NCBI GenBank assembly: GCA_002688175.1
Contig: NZCC01000035.1
Location: 1 to 52,051 of the forward strand
Length of the DNA stretch: 52,051 nucleotides
Reading direction: 5' to 3'
From: Chromatiales bacterium
Lineage (GTDB): Bacteria; Pseudomonadota; Gammaproteobacteria; Steroidobacterales; GCA-2729495
The notes beneath the pieces are model-generated. The model saw nothing but the letters and a program-made list of their open reading frames with translations. It did no database searches and had not been told where the DNA came from. Position 1 is the first letter of the stretch; each line of letters opens with the position of its first letter. Below, piece by piece: positions 45,728 through 52,051 of this stretch. The position numbers were made by a program, and so were the translations under genes.

Positions 45728-45937
45728 TCAGGCCTCAACCTTTACTGGCTTTTGCTGCTGTTCACGCAACACCGTCTTGATGCGCGCAATATCACGCCGT
45801 ACCCGGCGATACTCGTGTGGCCGCACAAGCTGACCTGTGGCCTGTTGCATACGCAGATTGAACTGCTCCCGCCGCAGCTCGAGAAGCTCATCAGCCAATT
45901 CCTGGCCATTCTTCTGTCTTAACTCAGTTGCGTTCAT
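45728..45937 (-). CDS. rpmC: 50S ribosomal protein L29
   Basis: A 69-residue protein ([39 protein letters not shown]). It sits near the exit tunnel, where SRP and trigger factor dock. Its start directly abuts the rplP stop. Confidence 0.98.
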   Translation of the reverse strand: MNATELRQKNGQELADELLELRREQFNLRMQQATGQLVRPHEYRRVRRDIARIKTVLREQQQKPVKVEA

Positions 45938-46351
45938 TTACAGACCCGTCCGTGATACAAAGGCGGTGGAAACCGGTAACTTGGCTGCCGCCAGACGAAA
46001 TGCCTCACGCGCAATATCCTCACCAACACCTTCCATCTCATACAACATGCGACCCGGCTGAATCTGGGCAACCCAATACTCAACATTACCCTTGCCCTTG
46101 CCCTGGCGAACCTCGAGAGGTTTCTTCGTGATCGGCTTGTCCGGGAAAATCCGAATCCAGATCTTGCCGCCACGCTTAACGTAACGGGTCATCGCACGAC
46201 GCGCTGCCTCAATCTGTCTAGCCGTGATGCGGCCGCGACCAGTTGATTTCAGGCCAAACTCGCCAAATGCGACGGTATTGCCTCGCTGCGCCAGACCACG
46301 ATTCCGGCCCTTATGCTGTTTTCTGAATTTTGTTCGTTTCGGCTGTAGCAT
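45938..46351 (-). CDS. rplP: 50S ribosomal protein L16
   Basis: A 137-residue protein ([58 protein letters not shown]). L16 helps form the peptidyl transferase and A-site region. Confidence 0.98.
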   Translation of the reverse strand: MLQPKRTKFRKQHKGRNRGLAQRGNTVAFGEFGLKSTGRGRITARQIEAARRAMTRYVKRGGKIWIRIFPDKPITKKPLEVRQGKGKGNVEYWVAQIQPGRMLYEMEGVGEDIAREAFRLAAAKLPVSTAFVSRTGL

Positions 46352-46357
46352 CGTTGC

Positions 46358-47047
46358 TTACCCTTGGCGAGCCGCTGGTTTGTCATCCGGAGTACTGCTA
46401 CTAGGCGCGACCTCAAAAACCTCACCGCGGAAAATCCAGACCTTGACACCGATGATGCCGTAGGTCGTCGCCGCTTCGGCAAAGCCGTAATCGATATCAG
46501 CACGGAAAGTATGCAAAGGTACACGACCCTCGTGGTACCACTCAGAACGTGCGATCTCAGCACCGTTCAAACGACCGCCAACCTTGACCTTAATACCCTG
46601 CGCACCGAGCCGCATCGTGTTGGTCACTGAACGCTTCATCGCACGACGAAACATGACACGGCGTTCCAGTTGTTGCGCGAGACCTTCGGAAACAAGTTGC
46701 GCATCAAGTTCGGGTTTGCGGATCTCGGCGATATTGATACGAATATCGGCCAGGCTCATATTCAGCATTTTGGCGACAGTACGACGCAGTCTCTCTATAT
46801 CTTCACCCTTCTTGCCAATCACGATACCCGGACGAGCCGTGTGAATCGTGATAGTCACCTTGCGCGCCGGGCGCTCGATTGCAATTCGACTTACAGATGC
46901 ATCTTTGAGCTTCTTCTTCAGAAACGTCCGAATCTTGTGATCCGTGGCGATATACTGAGGAAATGTCTTCGAATCTGCATACCATGTTGACGTCCAGTCC
47001 TTGGAAATCCCCAGACGAATGCCAATTGGATGTACTTTCTGACCCAT
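46358..47047 (-). CDS. rpsC: 30S ribosomal protein S3
   Basis: A 229-residue protein. I chose ATG 47047 ([18 protein letters not shown]), the universal S3 start. The frame is open for 29 more codons upstream, but that stretch overlaps rplV and has no S3 character. The KH domain is visible ([20 protein letters not shown]). Confidence 0.98.
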   Translation of the reverse strand: MGQKVHPIGIRLGISKDWTSTWYADSKTFPQYIATDHKIRTFLKKKLKDASVSRIAIERPARKVTITIHTARPGIVIGKKGEDIERLRRTVAKMLNMSLADIRINIAEIRKPELDAQLVSEGLAQQLERRVMFRRAMKRSVTNTMRLGAQGIKVKVGGRLNGAEIARSEWYHEGRVPLHTFRADIDYGFAEAATTYGIIGVKVWIFRGEVFEVAPSSSTPDDKPAARQG

Positions 47048-47057
47048 ACCCTGAATC

Positions 47058-47390
47058 CTATTCGTCCGCGACCTGCACGGTAATGTGGCTGTTACGCTTA
47101 ATAATCCTGCTCGAACGACCCTTCGCACGAGCACGAAAACGCTTTAGTGTTGGTGCTTCATCGATGTGAATCAACGACACCTTCAACTCATCGATATCAG
47201 CGCCGTGATTATGCTCGGCATTAGCGACAGCCGATTCGAGCACCTTCTTCACGATCCGCGCGCCTTTTTTCTGCATTAATGTAAGTGTCTGCAGCGCATT
47301 ACCTACAGACTGGCCACGGACTGCGTCAGCGACCAGGCGGCATTTCTGCGGCGAGATACGTGCATATTTGAGTTTTGCTAAAACCTGCAT
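47058..47390 (-). CDS. rplV: 50S ribosomal protein L22
   Basis: A 110-residue protein ([60 protein letters not shown]). Its loop lines the exit tunnel and is a site of macrolide resistance. Confidence 0.98.
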   Translation of the reverse strand: MQVLAKLKYARISPQKCRLVADAVRGQSVGNALQTLTLMQKKGARIVKKVLESAVANAEHNHGADIDELKVSLIHIDEAPTLKRFRARAKGRSSRIIKRNSHITVQVADE

Positions 47391-47432
47391 TGATCCGTTC
47401 CTGAATAATTCTTTCCTGGTTCTCGTCCTGAG

Positions 47433-47705
47433 CTAGCTGGTCTTTCGATCGCCCGAATGGCCTCTGAACGTACGCGTTCCAGCAAACTCACCCAGCTTGT
47501 GGCCAACCATATTTTCTGAAATCAGTACCGGAACATGATCGCGGCCGTTATGCACGGCAATCGTCAGTCCCACCATGTCCGGAATAATCATCGAGCGCCT
47601 CGACCAGGTTTTGATCGGCCGACGATTTTTCGTCGCAACAGCCTCATGGACTTTCTTCGCGAGATGATCGTCGATGAAAGGTCCTTTCTTAATCGAGCGT
47701 GGCAC
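47433..47705 (-). CDS. rpsS: 30S ribosomal protein S19
   Basis: A 90-residue protein ([59 protein letters not shown]). It ends in TAG, directly next to rplB in the operon. Confidence 0.98.
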   Translation of the reverse strand: MPRSIKKGPFIDDHLAKKVHEAVATKNRRPIKTWSRRSMIIPDMVGLTIAVHNGRDHVPVLISENMVGHKLGEFAGTRTFRGHSGDRKTS

Positions 47706-47750
47706 TTAATTAGTTCCTCTGGTTCCTGGTGACATCAATCAGCAGCGGGC

Positions 47751-48578
47751 TTACTTGCGGCCCCGACGGCGGATGATCATATTATCGGTCCGCTTGTTAT
47801 TTCGAGTCTTCTTGCCCTTGGTCGGCGTGCCCCACGGTGATACCGGATGACGGCCACCCGACGTACGACCTTCACCACCGCCATGAGGGTGATCGATCGG
47901 GTTCATTGCCACACCACGAACAGTGGGGCGAACCCCACGCCAGCGTGACGCACCGGCCTTACCGAGCTTACGCAGGTTGTGTTCGTTATGCCCGACTTCA
48001 CCGACCGTCGCACGACAATCGACATGCACTTTACGCATCTCGCCCGAGCGAAGCCGCAACGTCACATAAGTACCTTCACGGGCAACAATCTGGGCACTGC
48101 CACCGGCAGCGCGAACCATCTGTGCGCCCTTGCCTGGCTTGAGTTCAATACAATGAATCAGTGTTCCGACCGGAATATTACGCAATGGCAATGCATTGCC
48201 CGGCTTGATCGGTGCCTGACGGCCGGACATGACTTCATCGCCGGCACGCACATTCTTTGGCGCAAGAATGTAGCGTCGTTCGCCATCTGCATACAGGATT
48301 AGCGCGAGGTGCGCACTGCGATTAGGATCATACTAAATCCGCTCGACCTTGCCGCGAATATCATCCTTGTTACGGCGAAAATCGATGATGCGGTAACGGC
48401 GCTTATGACCACCGCCGCGATGACGCGTCGTGATCCGACCGTTGTTGTTTCGCCCACCCGTGCTTGTCTTCTTCTCGACCAGCGGCTCATGTGGCGCACC
48501 TTTGTGCAGCTGTGGTGAATTGACCTTGACCGTAAACCGACGGCCGGGCGAGGTAGGTCTAAGCTTTTGTAATGGCAT
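47751..48578 (-). CDS. rplB: 50S ribosomal protein L2, interrupted by an in-frame TAG at codon 82
   Basis: The reading frame from ATG 48578 ([19 protein letters not shown]) to 47751 encodes a complete 275-residue L2 except for one TAG at 48335-48333. It interrupts the sequence between VERI and [20 protein letters not shown]. In L2 this residue is Glu (VERLEYDPNRS in E. coli), so a single G-to-T change (GAG to TAG) explains it. The frame is otherwise intact, with all L2 core segments including the C-terminal [14 protein letters not shown] and the basic tail. L2 is essential for peptidyl transferase assembly. The stop is therefore probably a sequencing or assembly error, or a rare suppressible mutation. 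The gene lies normally between rplW and rpsS. Confidence 0.95.
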
Positions 48579-48597
48579 TTTCCCTGAACCTCAACTC

Positions 48598-48912
48598 TTA
48601 CTCTGTACCAAGAAAATCAATGTTCTCGCCTTCAGCGAGAGTGACATAGGCTTTCTTCCACGCGTTACGCTGACCCCAGTCCTGACCAAATCGTTTGATC
48701 TTGCCCCGGCAATTCACAACCTGAACATCGGTGACATTCACTTCAAAAAGCATCTCTACGGCGCCACGTATCTCTTTCTTGGTTGAATCACGACGTACCT
48801 TGAAAACAATCTGATTGTGGCGTTCGCCAACATCCGTGCTCTTTTCAGATACATGCGGACCAAGCAAAACTGTCATGAGTCGTTCTTTGTGATGCGAAAC
48901 ACCGCCACTCAT
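48598..48912 (-). CDS. rplW: 50S ribosomal protein L23
   Basis: A 104-residue protein with the L23 core ([40 protein letters not shown]). L23 forms part of the exit-tunnel docking site. It overlaps the end of rplD by 4 bp. The N-terminus has a short extension ([10 protein letters not shown]). Confidence 0.97.
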   Translation of the reverse strand: MSGGVSHHKERLMTVLLGPHVSEKSTDVGERHNQIVFKVRRDSTKKEIRGAVEMLFEVNVTDVQVVNCRGKIKRFGQDWGQRNAWKKAYVTLAEGENIDFLGTE

Positions 48913-49514
48913 GACAACTGCTCCTCTAGTCCCTTGACAGCTGCCTTAGTGGCCAGTACCCGGTCGAAACGAAGCAGGCTGACCGGATTGATTTCGCGCA
49001 AATCCAGCACATCAACTCCCGGCAGATTGCGTGCCGAAAGACACAGATTCTCATCATATTTATCAACGAGAATTAACACGTTATCGAGCTTAAGCTCGGT
49101 GAGCCTGGCAACGAGTTCACGGGTTTTCGGCGCTGCCACTTCAATCGAATCGACAACCATCAGACCATCCTGGCGAATCAATTCCGACAGCATCGAACGC
49201 ATTGCTGCACGATACATCTTGCGATTAACTTTCTGCGAATAGTCGCGTGGACGTGCAGCAAATGCCCGACCTCCGCCGACCCAGATCGGGCTACGCGAGG
49301 TACCAGCACGGGCCCGGCCCGTGCCTTTCTGAGCCCATGGCTTTGCGCCGCCACCGCGTGCATCAGAGCGGTTCTTTTGCCGCTTGCTGCCGCTACGGCC
49401 TGCTGCCCGGTATGCCGTGACAACCTGGTGAATCAGCGCTTCGTTAAAGGTTGCAGCGAAAGTACTATCCGCTACTTCTACGCTTCCCGAACCACCTGTA
49501 ATAGTAATTTTCAT
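48909..49514 (-). CDS. rplD: 50S ribosomal protein L4
   Basis: A 201-residue protein ([59 protein letters not shown]). In E. coli L4 also binds the S10 leader to repress the operon. The structured leader before rplC here could be its analogous target. Confidence 0.98.
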   Translation of the reverse strand: MKITITGGSGSVEVADSTFAATFNEALIHQVVTAYRAAGRSGSKRQKNRSDARGGGAKPWAQKGTGRARAGTSRSPIWVGGGRAFAARPRDYSQKVNRKMYRAAMRSMLSELIRQDGLMVVDSIEVAAPKTRELVARLTELKLDNVLILVDKYDENLCLSARNLPGVDVLDLREINPVSLLRFDRVLATKAAVKGLEEQLS

Positions 49515-49546
49515 TGCAAAATCTTCTTCGCTAGACCCAATCGACT

Positions 49547-50203
49547 TTACTTGCTGCTCTTTGCCGATACTTTGATCGTCGGTTTTAAGATCAGGCGACC
49601 GCCCTTGGACCCTGGAACCGCACCTTTAACAGCAATCAGGTCACGCTCAGCATCAATCTGCACGACCTCAAGCCCCTGCGCAGTGCGACGCACATTACCC
49701 ATGTGGCCGGACATTTTCTTGCCCTTGAAAACACGACCCGGAGTCTGGTTCTGACCGATTGAGCCCGGAGCCCGGTGTGCCAGCGAGTTGCCATGGGTGA
49801 AATCCTGAGTGGAAAAGTTGTGCCGCTTGACGGCACCAGCGTAGCCTTTACCTATCGATGTACCAGTCACATCAACAATCTGGCCGGTCTCAAAATGCTC
49901 AACGGTCAACTCCGAACCAGCTTCAATTTCACCGAGATCAGCGCTGTCGACACGAAACTCAAACAGACCTTCACCCGGCTCAGTTGATGCCGCGGCATAC
50001 TGGCCAGCGATGGCCTTTGAAATACGCTGTGGCTTAACACTACCGGTGGTAACCTGGAGCGCCGAATAGCCGTCCGACTCTTCTGTCTTGATGCGCGTCA
50101 CACGATTCGGCAGTACCTGGATAATTGTGACGGGCACCGATGCACCATCGTCAGTGAAGACGCGACTCATTCCAGTTTTTCGACCTACAAGCCCGATGGC
50201 CAT
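49547..50203 (-). CDS. rplC: 50S ribosomal protein L3
   Basis: A 218-residue protein from ATG 50203 ([20 protein letters not shown]), with [20 protein letters not shown] and [20 protein letters not shown]. An upstream in-frame start at 50236 is rejected, because the family starts at [10 protein letters not shown]3 is an early assembly protein. It lies 279 bp downstream of rpsJ, an unusually long gap for this operon. Confidence 0.98.
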   Translation of the reverse strand: MAIGLVGRKTGMSRVFTDDGASVPVTIIQVLPNRVTRIKTEESDGYSALQVTTGSVKPQRISKAIAGQYAAASTEPGEGLFEFRVDSADLGEIEAGSELTVEHFETGQIVDVTGTSIGKGYAGAVKRHNFSTQDFTHGNSLAHRAPGSIGQNQTPGRVFKGKKMSGHMGNVRRTAQGLEVVQIDAERDLIAVKGAVPGSKGGRLILKPTIKVSAKSSK

Positions 50204-50269
50204 GTCGATTTCCTTACATTGAGAGACACACCCCACAAGAGCGGGGCAAGTATTATTTCTATGAAAATA

Positions 50270-50329
50270 GGTCAGCCTCCAGCTTTCGGGCGATTTATAG
50301 TCGAATAAACCTGAAATCGAAGCCTGACC
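50270..50329 (-). promoter_or_regulatory. Imperfect leader stem upstream of rplC
   Basis: In plus-strand coordinates GGTCAG (50270-50275) pairs with CTGACC (50324-50329), CTT (50283-50285) with AAG (50320-50322), and CGATTT (50291-50296) with AAATCG (50314-50319). The loop is 17 bases. On the minus-strand transcript this would form a long stem about 65 nt upstream of rplC, in the position of an autoregulatory leader. Confidence 0.45.
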
Positions 50330-50420
50330 CGTCAGATTCCTTGTGCGAAGCTACTATCAGCCCCACTCTTTGCCAGACAGCCCACAAATCTTCCCTGCAG
50401 CACGCCTCTGGCAGCACGAA

Positions 50421-50448
50421 GCCCGGTGCAGGTTAACCTGCACCGGGC
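50421..50448. promoter_or_regulatory. Perfect 28-bp palindrome in the rpsJ-rplC gap
   Basis: GCCCGGTGCAGGTT and its exact reverse complement abut, giving 14-bp arms. It starts about 9 bases downstream of the predicted transcription start. It could be an operator or a leader hairpin. No T-run follows on the minus strand, so it is not a standard terminator. Confidence 0.8.
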
Positions 50449-50463
50449 CCGAGCGAGCAGGTA

Positions 50464-50491
50464 ATTATAGCAAAATTTCTGCTTAGTTCAA
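50464..50491 (-). promoter_or_regulatory. Extended -10 promoter between rpsJ and rplC
   Basis: On the minus strand TTGAAC (50486-50491, the last two codons of rpsJ) lies 16 bp before TATAAT (50464-50469). The -10 is preceded by TGC, an extended -10 motif. Transcription would start near 50457 and run into rplC through about 250 nt of leader. Confidence 0.6.
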
Positions 50492-50797
50492 TTTTATCTG
50501 CACATCTACCCCAGCTGGTAATTCCAGCTTCATCAACGCATCTACGGTCTTGTCCGTCGGATCCAGGATATCCATGAGCCGTTTGTGGGTCCGGAGCTCG
50601 TACTGGTCCCGTGCATCCTTGTTGACATGCGGCGAAATCAGCACGGTGAACCGCTCTTTTTTTGTCGGTAGCGGCACCGGGCCCCGTACCTGGGCGCCTG
50701 TGCGCTTCGCTGTCTCAACGATCTCCCGGGCTGAATTGTCAATCAGCCGATGATCAAATGCCTTGAGTCGGATCCGTATATTTTGATTCGTAGCCAT
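50483..50797 (-). CDS. rpsJ: 30S ribosomal protein S10
   Basis: A 104-residue protein ([56 protein letters not shown]). S10 (NusE) is also an antitermination factor. It lies 50 bp downstream of tuf. Its stop overlaps the -35 box of a promoter for the rest of the S10 cluster. Confidence 0.98.
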   Translation of the reverse strand: MATNQNIRIRLKAFDHRLIDNSAREIVETAKRTGAQVRGPVPLPTKKERFTVLISPHVNKDARDQYELRTHKRLMDILDPTDKTVDALMKLELPAGVDVQIKLN

Positions 50798-50824
50798 AAT
50801 TTCTTCTCTAAATACCTGCTTTAA

Positions 50825-50837
50825 GGGGTCAGACCCC
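50825..50837. repeat. Small perfect inverted repeat between tuf and rpsJ
   Basis: GGGGTC (50825-50830) and GACCCC (50832-50837) flank a single A. It lies in the 50-bp tuf-rpsJ spacer and may slow transcription or just be a short palindromic repeat. Confidence 0.4.
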
Positions 50838-50847
50838 GGCTTTCCTG

Positions 50848-52038
50848 TTATTCAAATATTTTTGCCACTACTCCGGCACCCACCGTTCTGCCGCCTTCGC
50901 GGATCGCAAACCGCAGCCCGTCTTCCATCGCAATCGGTGCTATCAGGTCTACCTTCATCTGCACGTTGTCGCCCGGCATCACCATCTCCGTGCCCTCCGG
51001 CAACTCAACAGCGCCCGTTACGTCCGTCGTGCGGAAGTAAAACTGGGGACGATAACCCTTGAAAAATGGCGTATGACGACCGCCCTCATCCTTCGTCAGG
51101 ATGTAGACCTCCGCCTCAAACTTCGTGTGCGGCGTGATCGAACCAGGCTTGGCCAGCACCTGGCCACGCTCAACCTCTTCACGCTTCGTGCCACGCAGCA
51201 ACACACCTACGTTGTCGCCCGCCTGGCCTTCGTCCAGCAGCTTGCGGAACATCTCTACGCCCGTACACGTCGACTTCGCCGTGTCCTTGATACCCACAAT
51301 CGCCACTTCATCGCCTACCTTCACGATACCGCGTTCAATACGTCCCGTGACCACCGTGCCACGGCCCGAAATCGAGAATACGTCCTCGACCGGCATCAAA
51401 AAGGCTCCGTCAATCGCCCGCTCGGGCATCGGGATCCAGCTATCCAGTGCTTCCACCAGCTTCTCTACCGACGGTGTGCCTATATCGCTCGTATCGCCTT
51501 CCAGCGCCTTGAGCGCCGAACCGATAATAATCGGCGTGTCGTCGCCCGGGAACTCATAGGTCGACAGCAGGTCGCGGACTTCCATCTCAACCAGCTCCAA
51601 CAGCTCGTCGTCGTCCACCATGTCTGCCTTGTTCAGGTACACCACGATATACGGCACACCCACCTGGCGCGCCAGCAGTATGTGTTCTCGCGTCTGCGGC
51701 ATCGGTCCGTCCGCTGCACTGCACACCAGGATCGCGCCGTCCATCTGCGCCGCACCCGTGATCATGTTCTTCACGTAATCCGCGTGTCCCGGACAGTCCA
51801 CGTGCGCGTAGTGACGCTCATCGCTCTCGTACTCCACGTGCGCCGTCGCAATCGTAATGCCGCGCTCGCGCTCCTCCGGAGCCTTGTCAATATCATCAAA
51901 CGCAGTCTCGTCACCACCATGCTTTGCCGCCATCACCTTGGTCAGCGCCGCCGTCAGCGTCGTCTTGCCGTGATCTACGTGACCAATCGTGCCCACATTT
52001 ACATGTGGCTTGGTGCGTTCAAATTTCTCCTTAGACAT
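50848..52038 (-). CDS. tuf: Translation elongation factor Tu
   Basis: A 396-residue GTPase with the G1 motif [11 protein letters not shown]3 DCPGHADY and G4 NKAD, followed by the two beta-barrel domains ending [13 protein letters not shown]. It delivers aminoacyl-tRNA to the ribosome. I chose ATG 52038, which follows the ribosome binding site GGAGAG (52043-52048). A TTG one codon upstream is less likely. It is upstream of rpsJ. The str-cluster genes presumably continue beyond the window. Confidence 0.98.
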   Translation of the reverse strand: MSKEKFERTKPHVNVGTIGHVDHGKTTLTAALTKVMAAKHGGDETAFDDIDKAPEERERGITIATAHVEYESDERHYAHVDCPGHADYVKNMITGAAQMDGAILVCSAADGPMPQTREHILLARQVGVPYIVVYLNKADMVDDDELLELVEMEVRDLLSTYEFPGDDTPIIIGSALKALEGDTSDIGTPSVEKLVEALDSWIPMPERAIDGAFLMPVEDVFSISGRGTVVTGRIERGIVKVGDEVAIVGIKDTAKSTCTGVEMFRKLLDEGQAGDNVGVLLRGTKREEVERGQVLAKPGSITPHTKFEAEVYILTKDEGGRHTPFFKGYRPQFYFRTTDVTGAVELPEGTEMVMPGDNVQMKVDLIAPIAMEDGLRFAIREGGRTVGAGVVAKIFE

Positions 52039-52051
52039 CAAACTCTCCAGA

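Noticed and set aside
46358..47134. Extended rpsC with 29 extra N-terminal residues
   Set aside because: The extension overlaps rplV, and all S3 proteins begin MGQKVHP.
48251..48335. rplB downstream part as a separate gene starting at GTG 48251
   Set aside because: The frame before it reads normal L2 sequence up to the amber codon, so GTG is an internal Val codon and not a real start.
48333..48335. Genome-wide UAG recoding as the explanation of the rplB stop
   Set aside because: rplF, rplE, rplN and rpsS in the same cluster end with TAG and have normal protein ends there, so TAG is a stop.
1..52051. CRISPR arrays, tRNA, rRNA, insertion sequences, phage genes
   Set aside because: No repeat-spacer pattern, cloverleaf, transposase, integrase or structural phage gene was seen on reading the sequence.

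Overview
The window is a chromosomal stretch from a moderately GC-rich gammaproteobacterium. The best evidence is the minus-strand ribosomal block (tuf, then the S10, spc and alpha clusters in E. coli order, with rpoA and rplQ last). The proteins also resemble gammaproteobacterial families: long ACT-domain threonine ammonia-lyase, DacB-type PBP4 and a YgiM-like SH3 protein. No phage, insertion sequence, tRNA, rRNA or CRISPR array was seen. The genus cannot be named from this sequence alone.

Layout. Positions 1-3.3 kb form an AT-richer module on the plus strand: a small secreted Tyr/Arg-rich protein, a divergent sigma-70-like factor with a hairpin leader, a one-TM protein that may be its anti-sigma partner and carries a 36-bp tandem repeat, and a TraT-like lipoprotein. 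Positions 3.4-9 kb hold a Rieske oxygenase and an RND efflux pair. Positions 9-15.3 kb hold an asparaginase/racemase pair, a secreted NmrA-like SDR protein, a YgiM-like protein, DacB and a PAS-PAS sigma-54 activator. Positions 15.3-16.0 kb hold palindromic candidate activator sites, a sigma-54 promoter, a small secreted protein and a strong terminator. Positions 16-22.5 kb hold a 2-oxoacid:ferredoxin oxidoreductase (KorAB) with a GltD-like flavoprotein, then a dihydroorotase. Positions 22.6-31.4 kb hold an M16 peptidase, an MFS transporter and an ABC/GldG/DUF4340 export cassette. Positions 31.5-36.5 kb hold IlvA, a NYN/OST-HTH protein, a thioesterase, a cytochrome c-sorbosone dehydrogenase fusion and a small membrane protein. 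Positions 36.8-52.05 kb hold the ribosomal protein supercluster.

The most striking observations are these. (1) The essential gene rplB (L2) has an in-frame TAG where L2 normally has Glu, while four neighbouring ribosomal genes use TAG as their real stop. (2) An unusually long rpsJ-rplC gap holds an extended -10 promoter, a perfect 28-bp palindrome and a structured leader, which suggests relocated control of the S10 operon. (3) A self-contained sigma-54 circuit has three near-palindromic sites between the activator and its probable target, a small secreted protein of unknown function. (4) The sigma-like gene at 614 has a leader with mutually exclusive hairpins, one of which would hide its ribosome binding site.
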